From: Mycolicibacillus trivialis
GTDB taxonomy: Bacteria > Actinomycetota > Actinomycetes > Mycobacteriales > Mycobacteriaceae
Direction of reading: 5' to 3'
Assembly: GCF_002102395.1 (NCBI RefSeq)
Contig: NZ_LQPZ01000033.1
Coordinates: forward strand, 19,694 to 83,693
DNA length: 64,000 nucleotides
The notes beneath the pieces were generated by a model. It saw nothing but the letters and a program-made list of their open reading frames with translations. It was not told where the DNA came from and did no database searches. This document shows positions 9,305 through 17,493 of the stretch, piece after piece; position 1 is the first letter of the stretch, and the number at the start of each line of letters is the position of its first letter. Both the position numbers and the translations under genes were made by a program.

Positions 9305-10351
9305 ATGACCACGGAAGAACCGCGCCGTAAACGGGTCCTGGAGGACCTCAACACCGCCTGGCTGGGGACGATCTCGCTGCTGGTGCTGGTGGCGCTGATC
9401 GTCGCCACCACGCTGGTGAACTCCCTGCACCTGGGAAAGACCACCTATCGCGCCGAGTTCGGCCAGGTCGCCGGCGTCCGGGCCGGCGACCAGGTCAACA
9501 TCGCCGGCGTCCCGGTCGGTGCGGTGAGCAGCACCGAGCTCGCCGGCGACCGGGTGGTGGTGACGATGAAGATCCGGCACGGTGTGGTGCTGGGCGCCGA
9601 CACCACCGCCGCGATCAAGCTCACCACGATCCTGGGATCGCGCTACATCGACGTCAAGCCCCGCGGCGCCGATGCGCTACCCGATCGCCGGATCCCGCTC
9701 GCTCACACCAGCGTCCCCTACGACCTGCAAAAACTCCTCCAGGACTCGACCCGGACCTTCGAGGACGTCGACGCCGCCCAGTTCGCGAAGTCCATGGAGA
9801 TCGTCTCGGCGCAATTGCAGGGGGTGCCGTCGATCCTGCCGGACGCCCTGACCAACGTGCACAACCTGGCCCAGATCGTCGCCGACCGCCGCGACCAGAT
9901 CGGTGCGCTGTTGGACAGCACCGCCCAGGTCGCCGCGATGCTGGGCGGCCAGCGCAGCGATCTCGCCGCCCTGGTGCGCCAGGGCGACGAGCTGATCGGT
10001 GAGATCGTGGCCCGGCGGGACAGCGCGGTGCGGCTGCTGCAGGCCTCGACCGACCTGGTCACCGTCGTCCGCGACACCCTGGTGGACCGGCGTCCGCAGA
10101 TCGACAAGCTCCTGACCGATCTGCGTGAGGTCACCGCGATGGTCGGCGACCACGACGAGTTGCTGCGCAACCTGTTCCAGGCCATGCCGTTGGCGATGCG
10201 CAACCTGGCCAACGCCACCGGCTCCGGGCCGTACCTGGACTTCCTGCTGCCCGGCGGGCTGATGGTCGATTCCTGGATGTGCGCCATCAGCGGCCGTGCG
10301 GAGCAATGGGAGTGGCCCGAGCGCTACCAGTACTTCAAGGACTGTGAATGA
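9305..10351 (+). CDS. mceC: MceC, MCE-domain protein
   Basis: This 348-residue protein has a membrane anchor (about residues 19-40) and an MCE domain containing AGVRAGDQVNIAGVPVG. Three in-frame starts are possible: ATG 9275, GTG 9290 and ATG 9305. ATG 9305 is preferred because AGGTGAG lies about five bases before it; using 9275 would add ten unremarkable residues. The end overlaps mceD by four bases (ATGA). Confidence 0.9.
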   Translation: MTTEEPRRKRVLEDLNTAWLGTISLLVLVALIVATTLVNSLHLGKTTYRAEFGQVAGVRAGDQVNIAGVPVGAVSSTELAGDRVVVTMKIRHGVVLGADTTAAIKLTTILGSRYIDVKPRGADALPDRRIPLAHTSVPYDLQKLLQDSTRTFEDVDAAQFAKSMEIVSAQLQGVPSILPDALTNVHNLAQIVADRRDQIGALLDSTAQVAAMLGGQRSDLAALVRQGDELIGEIVARRDSAVRLLQASTDLVTVVRDTLVDRRPQIDKLLTDLREVTAMVGDHDELLRNLFQAMPLAMRNLANATGSGPYLDFLLPGGLMVDSWMCAISGRAEQWEWPERYQYFKDCE

Positions 10352-11457
10352 GACGACGGCTGCTCACCATCGGCGCGGCGCTGGCCGTGCTGCTCGCCGT
10401 GCTCGGCGCCGCCTACGGGTTCACCGGCTCCGGCGACACCCCTCCCCTGCGGATCACCGCGCACTTCGACAACGCCGTCGGACTGTACAAGGGCAATACC
10501 GTTGCGGTGCTGGGGATGCCGGTCGGCCAGGTCGACGAAATCACCTCGACCGACCGCGGTGTGCGGGTGGTGCTCAGCGTCGACGGCAACGTGCGGCTGC
10601 CCGCCGACGTGACCGCGGTGACCGTCGGCACCTCGATCCTCACCGACCGGCACGTCGAGTTGACCCCCGCCTACACCGACGGCCCCGTGCTGGAAGACGG
10701 GGCGGTGCTGGGCCCGGACCGCACCCGCACCCCCATCGAGTTCGACCGGGTGCTCGCGATGGTCGACAAGCTCGGTGGCGCCCTCGGCGGGGACGGTTCG
10801 GGGGGCGGGCCGATGGCCGATCTGCTCAACGCCTCCTCGGCGATCACCGCCACCAGCGGCCCGCAGATCAAGGAAGCCCTGGGCAAGCTGTCCGAGGCAC
10901 TGCGGGTGGGCGCCGACGGCGGAGCGGCCACCGAGGAGAACATCACCACGATCATCGACAACGTCAGCACGCTGCTCGACGCGGCGGCGCAGAACGAGGA
11001 GCTGGTGCGCACGTTCGGCACCGACATCCGTCGTCTCAGCGACCTGCTGGCAGAGGAGAACATCGGTCGCGGCGGTACCGGCGCCCAGGTCAACGCCGTG
11101 CTCGAGCAGGTCGACACGTTGCTCACCGACCACGGTGCGGACATCAAGGCCACCGTGCAGAGCAGCGACAACCTCACCCGGGCGCTGGTGGACTACCGCC
11201 GCGAACTCGCCGAAGTGTTCAACGTGGCCCCGCTGGCCGTCGACAACGTCGCCAACGCGATGGACACCGACAACGGCATGCTGCGCGTCGGCGCACATTT
11301 CGACTCGGTGTTCTTCGACAGCTCGATGACCAAAGAGGTGTGCAACATCCTCGGGCTGCGCCAGCTCGGGTGCCGCACCGGCACGGTGCGGGACATGGGG
11401 CCCGACTTCGGAGTGACCCACGTCCTCGAGGGACTGACCCGGCTGGGGGAGAAATGA
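10348..11457 (+). CDS. mceD: MceD, MCE-domain protein
   Basis: This 369-residue protein has an uncleaved-looking signal anchor at residues 5-24. An MCE domain (about 30-110) carries DNAVGLYKGNTVAVLGMPVG. A long helical region follows, rich in alternating hydrophobic and charged residues, as expected for the tunnel-forming part of Mce proteins. It overlaps both neighbours by four bases. Confidence 0.92.
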   Translation: MRRRLLTIGAALAVLLAVLGAAYGFTGSGDTPPLRITAHFDNAVGLYKGNTVAVLGMPVGQVDEITSTDRGVRVVLSVDGNVRLPADVTAVTVGTSILTDRHVELTPAYTDGPVLEDGAVLGPDRTRTPIEFDRVLAMVDKLGGALGGDGSGGGPMADLLNASSAITATSGPQIKEALGKLSEALRVGADGGAATEENITTIIDNVSTLLDAAAQNEELVRTFGTDIRRLSDLLAEENIGRGGTGAQVNAVLEQVDTLLTDHGADIKATVQSSDNLTRALVDYRRELAEVFNVAPLAVDNVANAMDTDNGMLRVGAHFDSVFFDSSMTKEVCNILGLRQLGCRTGTVRDMGPDFGVTHVLEGLTRLGEK

Positions 11458-12581
11458 CCGGTGCTCACCGGCGGTGGGCCCGCCGCTGGCTGTCACCGCT
11501 GCTGGCGGCCACGGTGCTGGTCGGCTGCTCGAAGGGCGTGGAGGACCTCCCGTTGCCCGCGCCGGGACTCGGCGGCTCCTCCTACCAGCTCAATGCGGTC
11601 TTCACCAACGCGTTGAACCTCCCCGACCGGGCCAAGGTCCGCGTCGGCGGCGCCGACGTCGGCGAGGTGGTGGCGATGCGCGCCGAGAACTACACCGCGG
11701 TGGTGCAGATGCAGATCATCGACGGGGTGCGGCTGCCGGTCGGCACCACCGCCGAACTGCGGTCGGCCACCCCGCTCGGCGACATCTTCGTCGCGCTGCA
11801 CCCGCCCGACATCGGGGACGCGACCGCCCTGCGCGACGGCGACACGATCGCGCTGCCCCAAACCGTCGCCGCGGCCACCGTCGAGGACGTGCTCACCTCG
11901 ACGTCGATGCTGGTCAACGGCGGCGTCGTGCGCAACCTGACCCGGGTCCTCAACGGCCTGGGCTCCGCGGTGGGCCCCGACGGGGAGGGGCTGGCCGCGA
12001 TGATCCAGGAGTCCCGGCGGCTGGTGACCACCATGTCGGCGCGCTCCGACGAGATCCGCACCGTGCTCACCGGGGTGACCGAGCTGGCCGAGACCCTCGA
12101 CGCCGACCGCACCGCGATCAACGAGGTGCTCGGATCGTCGGCGCCCGCCTTGGCGGTCATCGCCGACAACACCACCCAGATCGTCGACCTGATTCAGCGG
12201 ATGAACGTGGTCACCGCCCAGTTGGAACGCTTCCCGTCCATCGCCGGAACCGACACCCGCAGCCTGGTCCGTGACCTCAATGCGCTGTCGGCCGCGTTCA
12301 ACGACGCCGCACTCGATCCGCAGGTCAGCCTGGACAATCTGCTGCGGGTCATCCCGCCGGCACTGAAGTTCTTCTCCTCCAACGCCGCCCACTCCGACGT
12401 CGACCTGCAGCAGGTGGCGTTGGGGCACATCGAAGACCTCAACCACCTGGGTGACCCGGCCTTCCACGGCCCCAAGTGGACCGACTGGGACAACCTCGTC
12501 GGATCGCTGAAGTTCGTCTTGACCCAACTCGGCGACCGGGTGTGGGGGCCCGACCGCGGACAGGTATGGGGGCCGAAATGA
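11454..12581 (+). CDS. mceE: MceE, MCE-family lipoprotein
   Basis: This 375-residue protein has a lipoprotein signal peptide with lipobox LVGC (modified cysteine C25). In mce operons the fifth gene is characteristically the lipoprotein (LprK-type). The MCE domain starts near residue 38 (AVFTNALNLPDRAKVRVGG). The ATG at 11454 overlaps the mceD stop. A 761-residue reading frame covering both genes exists, but its upstream half is an out-of-frame translation of mceD. Confidence 0.93.
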   Translation: MTGAHRRWARRWLSPLLAATVLVGCSKGVEDLPLPAPGLGGSSYQLNAVFTNALNLPDRAKVRVGGADVGEVVAMRAENYTAVVQMQIIDGVRLPVGTTAELRSATPLGDIFVALHPPDIGDATALRDGDTIALPQTVAAATVEDVLTSTSMLVNGGVVRNLTRVLNGLGSAVGPDGEGLAAMIQESRRLVTTMSARSDEIRTVLTGVTELAETLDADRTAINEVLGSSAPALAVIADNTTQIVDLIQRMNVVTAQLERFPSIAGTDTRSLVRDLNALSAAFNDAALDPQVSLDNLLRVIPPALKFFSSNAAHSDVDLQQVALGHIEDLNHLGDPAFHGPKWTDWDNLVGSLKFVLTQLGDRVWGPDRGQVWGPK

Positions 12582-13876
12582 GCGCCGCCCCCACTCGCCT
12601 GCTGCACCTGCCCGCCGCCGCGGCGGTGTGGGCGGCGCGCACGGCCTCAAGGAACAAGCTGCTGTTCTCCGCGCTCGCCCAGGTGGTCCTGGTCGTGATC
12701 GGCTCGATCTACCTGTTGTTCGGAGCGCTGCGCACCAATCCGATCGCCGCCCAGATGACCGTGCGGGTCCACCTCGAGGATTCCGGCGGGCTGCTGGCCG
12801 ATCAGGACGTCACCCTCAACGGGATCCCGATCGGCCGGGTCAAGGCGGTGGAGATCACCGCCGACGGTGTGCAGGCCGTGGCCCAGATCGACGGGCACAT
12901 CAAGATCCCGCGCGACGGCACCACCGTGCGGGTCTCGGCGCTGTCCCCGGCCGGGGAGCAGTACCTCGACTTCCAGCCCACCGGTGCGGTCGGGCCGCTG
13001 CTGACCGACGGCAGCGTGATCGATCAATCCGACACCACGACGCCGGTGCCGCTGTGGCGGCTGCTCGACAACATCGAAGGCCTGCTCGCCCAGACCGATC
13101 CGGCGCAACTCGAGCAGGTCATGGGCGAGTTGGGGGTCAGCGCCGAGGGGCCGCAGAAGCTACGGGATCTGTTGGCCGGCGGCCAGATGCTGATCTCCAC
13201 CCTCGACGGGGTGTTGCCGCAGACCGTGACCCTGCTGCGCAGCAGCCGCCCGGTGTTCAAGATCTTCGACGACTCCTCGGCCGGGCTGAGCCGCCTCGCC
13301 GACAACCTCGGCGGGACCCTGAGCGGGATCAGCGCCAAGGACGACGGAATCCGGCGGCTGCTCGATCAGACACCGCGCCTGCTCGACACCGCCGACGGGG
13401 TCATCGATGAGAACTCCGCGACCATGGTGCAGCTGCTGGGGAATCTGACCACCGTGGCGCAGCTGTCCTATGTGCGGGTGCCGGCGTTGGCGCATCTGTT
13501 CCGCGACGACCGGCCCTCGGTGCTCGACGGGGTGGCGTCGCTGATGCACGACGGCGGGATCTGGGCGATCGCCGACATCTACCCGCGCTACTTCTGTGAC
13601 TATCCGCACCCGCGCGACGTGCCGTTCATCCCGAACTATCCCGAGCCGTACATGTACACCTACTGCCTCAACGACGATCCCGGCGTGTTGGTGCGCGGTG
13701 CCCGCAACGCTCCGGCGCCCGCGGACGGGATCGACACCGCCGGACCGCCGCCCGGGCTGGACACGCTGCAGCGCACCGATCCGACCCCGTCCGGGCCCTA
13801 CACCATCGACCTGCCCTACGGCGGCCCGCCGATGCCGCCGGAGTCAGAACCCCAACGCCAGGGCGGCCCCTATTAA
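12578..13876 (+). CDS. mceF: MceF, MCE-domain protein
   Basis: This 432-residue subunit completes the six MCE proteins. The membrane anchor lies at about residues 29-49. The MCE domain contains DSGGLLADQDVTLNGIPIGRV, and the C-terminus is rich in proline. The start ATG 12578 overlaps the mceE stop. Its stop at 13876 is followed by 20 bp and a strong AGGAGG for the next gene, so the operon continues. Confidence 0.92.
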   Translation: MSAAPTRLLHLPAAAAVWAARTASRNKLLFSALAQVVLVVIGSIYLLFGALRTNPIAAQMTVRVHLEDSGGLLADQDVTLNGIPIGRVKAVEITADGVQAVAQIDGHIKIPRDGTTVRVSALSPAGEQYLDFQPTGAVGPLLTDGSVIDQSDTTTPVPLWRLLDNIEGLLAQTDPAQLEQVMGELGVSAEGPQKLRDLLAGGQMLISTLDGVLPQTVTLLRSSRPVFKIFDDSSAGLSRLADNLGGTLSGISAKDDGIRRLLDQTPRLLDTADGVIDENSATMVQLLGNLTTVAQLSYVRVPALAHLFRDDRPSVLDGVASLMHDGGIWAIADIYPRYFCDYPHPRDVPFIPNYPEPYMYTYCLNDDPGVLVRGARNAPAPADGIDTAGPPPGLDTLQRTDPTPSGPYTIDLPYGGPPMPPESEPQRQGGPY

Positions 13877-13896
13877 ACCGAAACAGGAGGTTCGTG

Positions 13897-14547
13897 ATGA
13901 CCGGTAAGGCTTCCGCCACCGTCGAACGCGACACGGGTACCGAACTCGACGCGCTCGAAGCCCTCACCGCCGATGAATTCGACGCCGACGATTCCGGTGG
14001 CGACCAGCGTGGAGGCGACACCGTCGCCGTCGGGGAGGACCCGCAGAGCGCGCCGACGCGCCGACGCCGCCTGCAGCTACGCGCCGCCGTCGGTGCCGCG
14101 GCGGCACTCATCATCGGCCTCGGTGGGCTCAGCGGCTACCTGGGCTGGCAGTACCACGACGTGCGGGCGGTGCAGGCCGCCGCCGAACAGGCGCGTCAGG
14201 CCGCCGAGAGCTACGCGGTGACGCTGACCTCGATCGACACCCGCGACCTCGACGCCAACTTCGATGCGGTGCTCGACGGCGCGACCGGCGAGTTCCGCGA
14301 GATCTATCAGACCTCGAGCGCCAAACTGCGCCAACTGCTCATCGACAATCAGGCCGCCGGGCGCGGGGTGGTGCTCGACTCGGCGATCCAATCGGCCGGC
14401 AAGGACGAGGTGAAGGTGTTGCTGTTCGTCGACCAGACCGTCTCCAACACCGAGGTGCCCGACCCGCGGGTGGACCGCAGTCGGATCGCGATGACCATGC
14501 AACGCGTCGACGGCCGGTGGAAGGCCAGTGAGGTGGAACTGCCGTGA
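13897..14547 (+). CDS. Mce-associated membrane protein (Mam-like)
   Basis: This 216-residue protein has an acidic N-terminal cytoplasmic part, one membrane segment (about residues 65-87) and an extracytoplasmic domain of the kind encoded after mceF in mycobacteria (Mam proteins, NTF2-like). In other systems such proteins stabilise or localise the transporter. ATG 13897 is chosen because AGGAGG at 13885-13890 gives six-base spacing; the GTG three bases upstream is too close. Only one Mam gene is present, although two are common. Confidence 0.85.
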   Translation: MTGKASATVERDTGTELDALEALTADEFDADDSGGDQRGGDTVAVGEDPQSAPTRRRRLQLRAAVGAAAALIIGLGGLSGYLGWQYHDVRAVQAAAEQARQAAESYAVTLTSIDTRDLDANFDAVLDGATGEFREIYQTSSAKLRQLLIDNQAAGRGVVLDSAIQSAGKDEVKVLLFVDQTVSNTEVPDPRVDRSRIAMTMQRVDGRWKASEVELP

Positions 14548-15242
14548 ACGCAACCCAGACCGTCACCGGTCCGGTCACCGCCCTGCGGGACGACTGGATC
14601 ATGCGCTCGATGCTGAGCCGGGTGGGCGACATCCCCGAGACCGTGCTGCTGCCGATGCTGCGGCTGGTCGCCGACGATCGCACAGCGGTCGACGACGGCT
14701 GGGCCGCCGTCATCGCCGAACGGAAACCGAACCGGCTGTTCGAGTCCCCCCGCAAGTCGTGGCAGCGCCGCTACGGTCAGTTCGTCTACGAACTGGAATG
14801 GGCCAGCAGCGAACTGGTGCGGTTCCTGCCCTACGCCGATGTGGAGGAGCTGGTCTCCTCGACCGTGGCCACCCGACTGCGCCGATGGCTGCGCTATCTG
14901 CTGCCGATGTTCAACGCGGTCCGTTTGGTCCCGCCGGGCCTGCACCCCACCGTGATGGACACCGGTGTCGGGGTGGCGACGTTTCTGGTCGGCCCGATCC
15001 ACCGCACCGGGGTGGAGGCCGACGGTACCGTCGTCTATGAGATCCCCGAATGCGCGATGCACACCTCGGTGGGAACCAATTCGCCGCAGGAGAATTCGTG
15101 CCTGATGGCGTGCAAGGCGGCCTGCGAGAAGGTGTTCGACGCCAACTCGGCGATGCCGCTGGAGTTCGACCCCCATCTGCCCGGACTCTCCTGCACCCTG
15201 CGGGTGCGTCCGGCCGGCCCGCCCGCCCCCGACCACCAGTAA
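14544..15242 (+). CDS. D27-like (DUF4033) putative carotenoid isomerase-family protein
   Basis: This 232-residue protein overlaps the Mam gene by four bases and precedes the carotenoid oxygenase by ten. The C-terminal third resembles the beta-carotene isomerase D27 family. A GP dipeptide is followed about 20 residues later by C170, then the spaced cluster C186-x3-C190-x3-C194 and a final C217 in a SCT context; plant D27 has C-x3-C-x3-C-K and a later SC. These cysteines could bind iron. The N-terminal two thirds are not recognised. The assignment rests on motif spacing remembered from the family, so homology is probable but isomerase activity is inference. Confidence 0.55.
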   Translation: MNATQTVTGPVTALRDDWIMRSMLSRVGDIPETVLLPMLRLVADDRTAVDDGWAAVIAERKPNRLFESPRKSWQRRYGQFVYELEWASSELVRFLPYADVEELVSSTVATRLRRWLRYLLPMFNAVRLVPPGLHPTVMDTGVGVATFLVGPIHRTGVEADGTVVYEIPECAMHTSVGTNSPQENSCLMACKAACEKVFDANSAMPLEFDPHLPGLSCTLRVRPAGPPAPDHQ

Positions 15243-15252
15243 AGGACGATCC

Positions 15253-16698
15253 GTGACCAACACCGATGAAGCCGGCCGCGACTTCGCCGCCTACACCCCG
15301 CTCTACGAGGAGTACGACTACCTCATCGACGACACCGAGGGCGCACTGCCCGCCGACCTGGAGGGCACGCTGTACCGCAACGGCGCAGGCAAACTCGACG
15401 CCGGCGGGCAGACGCTGGGCCACCTGTTCGACGGTGACGGCATGCTGTCGATGTTCGCCATGTCCGACGGCAAGGTGCACTACCGCAACCGCTACGTGCG
15501 CACCAAGCACTACCGCAAGTCGCTGACCTCCCGCGGCGCCCCGTACCGGGCGCTCGGAACCATGCGTCCCGGCGGGCTGATCGCCAACGCCCTGCGGTTC
15601 CCCGCCAATGTCGCCAACACCGGCGTGGTGATGCACGCCGGGAAACTGCTCGCGCTGTGGGAGGGCGGCCCACCCACCGAGATCGACCCGGACACGCTCG
15701 ACACCGTCGGCGTGCACAACTTCGACGGCGAACTGAAGTGGATCGGGGCGTTCTCCGCGCACCCGAAATGGGACCCCGAGACCGGGGACATGTTCAACTT
15801 CGGGCTGGCGATGGTGCCGTTCCCCAAACTGGCGTGCTACCGGGTGGACCGGGCCGGCAAGCTGCACCGGCTGGGCCAGTTGAACCTGCCGCTGGCGCGG
15901 TTCAACCACGACATGGGGCTGACCAAGAAACACGTGGTGTTCGCGATCCCGCCGCTGGTGTTCCCCACCACCAAACTGCTCGGCGCCGGCCTGGGGTTCC
16001 GCAACTTCATCGACGCCATCGAGTACGACCCCGGCCAGGGCACGATGATCGGTCTGGTCCCCCGCGACGGCGGCAAGCCCCGGGTGATCTACACCGACCC
16101 GCTGCTGCACCTGCACCTGGCCAACACCTACGAGGACGGCTCGGACACCGTGGTGGAACTGGTCCACTACGACGCCTCCTGGGAGGAGCTCAACGGTCAG
16201 CTCTCCACCTTGAGCACCGATACGGCCGGGGAGATCGGCTCCTACGGCGGTACGTTGCTGCGGCTGCGGATCACCCCGTCGGACAAGGTGATCCATGAAC
16301 CGATCACCGACCTGGTCGGCGAGTTCCCGTCGTTCAACATCCGGCGGACCGGCAAGCCCAACCGCTACACCTACCTGTCGGCCGACGCTGACGGCAGCGC
16401 CTACCCGAACGCGGTGGCCAAGCTCGACAACACCACCGGCAAGACCATCGTCCACCAGTTCCCCTACGGCCACCAGCCGCACGAGGCGGTGTTCGCCGCC
16501 CGCCCGGGAGCCACCGCCGAGGACGACGGATGGTTGCTGATCACCACCCAGGACGGGGTGAACAACCGGGCCAGCCTGGTCGTTCTCGACGCCCAGGACG
16601 TGGCGGCCGGGCCGGTGTTCACCGGGCGGCTGCGGCACCATCTGCCGCTGACCTTCCACGGCAGCTACACACCGCGGGTGGCCCGGCCCACCGGTTGA
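15253..16698 (+). CDS. Carotenoid cleavage oxygenase (RPE65/CCD family)
   Basis: This 481-residue protein belongs to the non-heme iron(II) beta-propeller oxygenases that split a carbon-carbon double bond of carotenoids, stilbenes or similar conjugated substrates. The four iron-ligand histidines can be placed at H170 (SAHPKW), H219 (FNHDMG), H286 or H288 (LHLHLAN) and H469 (TFHGSY). It starts at GTG 15253 with AAAGGA seven bases before. It is the last gene of the P450-mce transcript, which links an importer to a cleavage enzyme. M. tuberculosis has related enzymes (Rv0654, Rv0913c) outside mce operons. Confidence 0.9.
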   Translation: MTNTDEAGRDFAAYTPLYEEYDYLIDDTEGALPADLEGTLYRNGAGKLDAGGQTLGHLFDGDGMLSMFAMSDGKVHYRNRYVRTKHYRKSLTSRGAPYRALGTMRPGGLIANALRFPANVANTGVVMHAGKLLALWEGGPPTEIDPDTLDTVGVHNFDGELKWIGAFSAHPKWDPETGDMFNFGLAMVPFPKLACYRVDRAGKLHRLGQLNLPLARFNHDMGLTKKHVVFAIPPLVFPTTKLLGAGLGFRNFIDAIEYDPGQGTMIGLVPRDGGKPRVIYTDPLLHLHLANTYEDGSDTVVELVHYDASWEELNGQLSTLSTDTAGEIGSYGGTLLRLRITPSDKVIHEPITDLVGEFPSFNIRRTGKPNRYTYLSADADGSAYPNAVAKLDNTTGKTIVHQFPYGHQPHEAVFAARPGATAEDDGWLLITTQDGVNNRASLVVLDAQDVAAGPVFTGRLRHHLPLTFHGSYTPRVARPTG

Positions 16699-16725
16699 GC
16701 CGGTGGCCGCCCCGGTTCGCCCCGG

Positions 16726-17430
16726 TCAGCCCATGATCGGGGCGAACTCCGGGGCGATCAGGTCGGCGACCGCATCCCAGGGCACGGTGATCACCGCCAG
16801 GCCGCGGCCGAACTGGTAGTCCGGGAAGTGCAGTTCGATGCCGCCGTCGGTGGGGATCCAGTATTTGAAGTTGACGTCGATCGGTGCCACCTCGTTGCCG
16901 AACTGCCAGGTGCCCGGATGCTTCGGCGGCGCGTAGACCGTGGGCAGGATCGCGACCGTCTGGTCCGCCAACCGCACCAGACCGGCCTTCTTGTCGGTGA
17001 AAAGATTGTCCCAGGTGATCAATACTCCGCTGCGTTTATCGAATACCCGGGTGGCGACGGCATGAAATGGCATATTCGGCATATCGGTGCTGTATTCGCC
17101 GACAAATAATTCCGAGACGGTGATCGGTCCGAAAAACGGCGTGCCGGTCGAATGGAAGGTCCAGGGCTGGGTCTTGGTCGCGCTGGGCTCGTAGGTGGCG
17201 ACCTGACCGCGCGCCTCCGCGTCGATGATGTCGTTGATGGCGGCGACCACCGACGGGTCTCCCCCTGTGATTCTTTGGTAGTCAACGCTCCACTGGCCCA
17301 ACCTATCCGGGCTTGTACCCGAAATCGAGGACGGGACCGTCCGGAGGTCTTCGGCCGCTGCGGCGCCGGCACCGAAGAGGTAGGCGGTGAGGGTCAGCAC
17401 CGCCACCCCGATCCGTGTCCAGGTGTTCAC
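16726..17430 (-). CDS. Secreted MPT64/TB22.2-like protein (DUF3298/RsiV-type domain)
   Basis: This 234-residue protein starts at GTG 17428-17430, directly after AAAAGGGGGAGAGC. It has a clear signal peptide ending near AGAAAA-ED (residue ~26), so the mature protein is exported. The body resembles the mycobacterial MPT64/TB22.2 family, including a C-terminal stretch with the FxxY and PWxAVxxLIxP pattern of DUF3298 domains. The function of this family is unknown. A start 27 codons further up would put a hydrophilic leader before the signal peptide and is rejected. Confidence 0.75.
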   Translation of the reverse strand: MNTWTRIGVAVLTLTAYLFGAGAAAAEDLRTVPSSISGTSPDRLGQWSVDYQRITGGDPSVVAAINDIIDAEARGQVATYEPSATKTQPWTFHSTGTPFFGPITVSELFVGEYSTDMPNMPFHAVATRVFDKRSGVLITWDNLFTDKKAGLVRLADQTVAILPTVYAPPKHPGTWQFGNEVAPIDVNFKYWIPTDGGIELHFPDYQFGRGLAVITVPWDAVADLIAPEFAPIMG

Positions 17431-17465
17431 GCTCTCCCCCTTTTTCGGCAACCGTGTTCCGTTCG

Positions 17466-17471
17466 AATATA
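17466..17471 (-). promoter_or_regulatory. -10 box for the MPT64-like gene
   Basis: TATATT on the minus strand lies about 35 bases before the GTG start, leaving a short leader that contains the strong GGGGGAG ribosome-binding site. No convincing -35 box is seen. Confidence 0.45.
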
Positions 17472-17480
17472 TCGGAGCGG

Positions 17481-17486
17481 TAGTAT
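17481..17486 (+). promoter_or_regulatory. -10 box of a probable leaderless transcript
   Basis: TAGTAT ends seven bases before ATG 17494, and no ribosome-binding site intervenes. In mycobacteria this spacing places the transcription start on the A of the start codon. Confidence 0.5.
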
Positions 17487-17493
17487 TCCGCGC

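Noticed and set aside
10296..12581. A 761-codon plus-strand frame spanning mceD and mceE
   Set aside because: Only the last 375 codons, with the lipobox, are real (mceE); the first half is mceD in the wrong frame.
14911..16659. A 582-codon minus-strand frame opposite the D27-like and carotenoid oxygenase genes
   Set aside because: The composition is that of antisense DNA, and the iron-ligand histidines on the plus strand establish the real gene.
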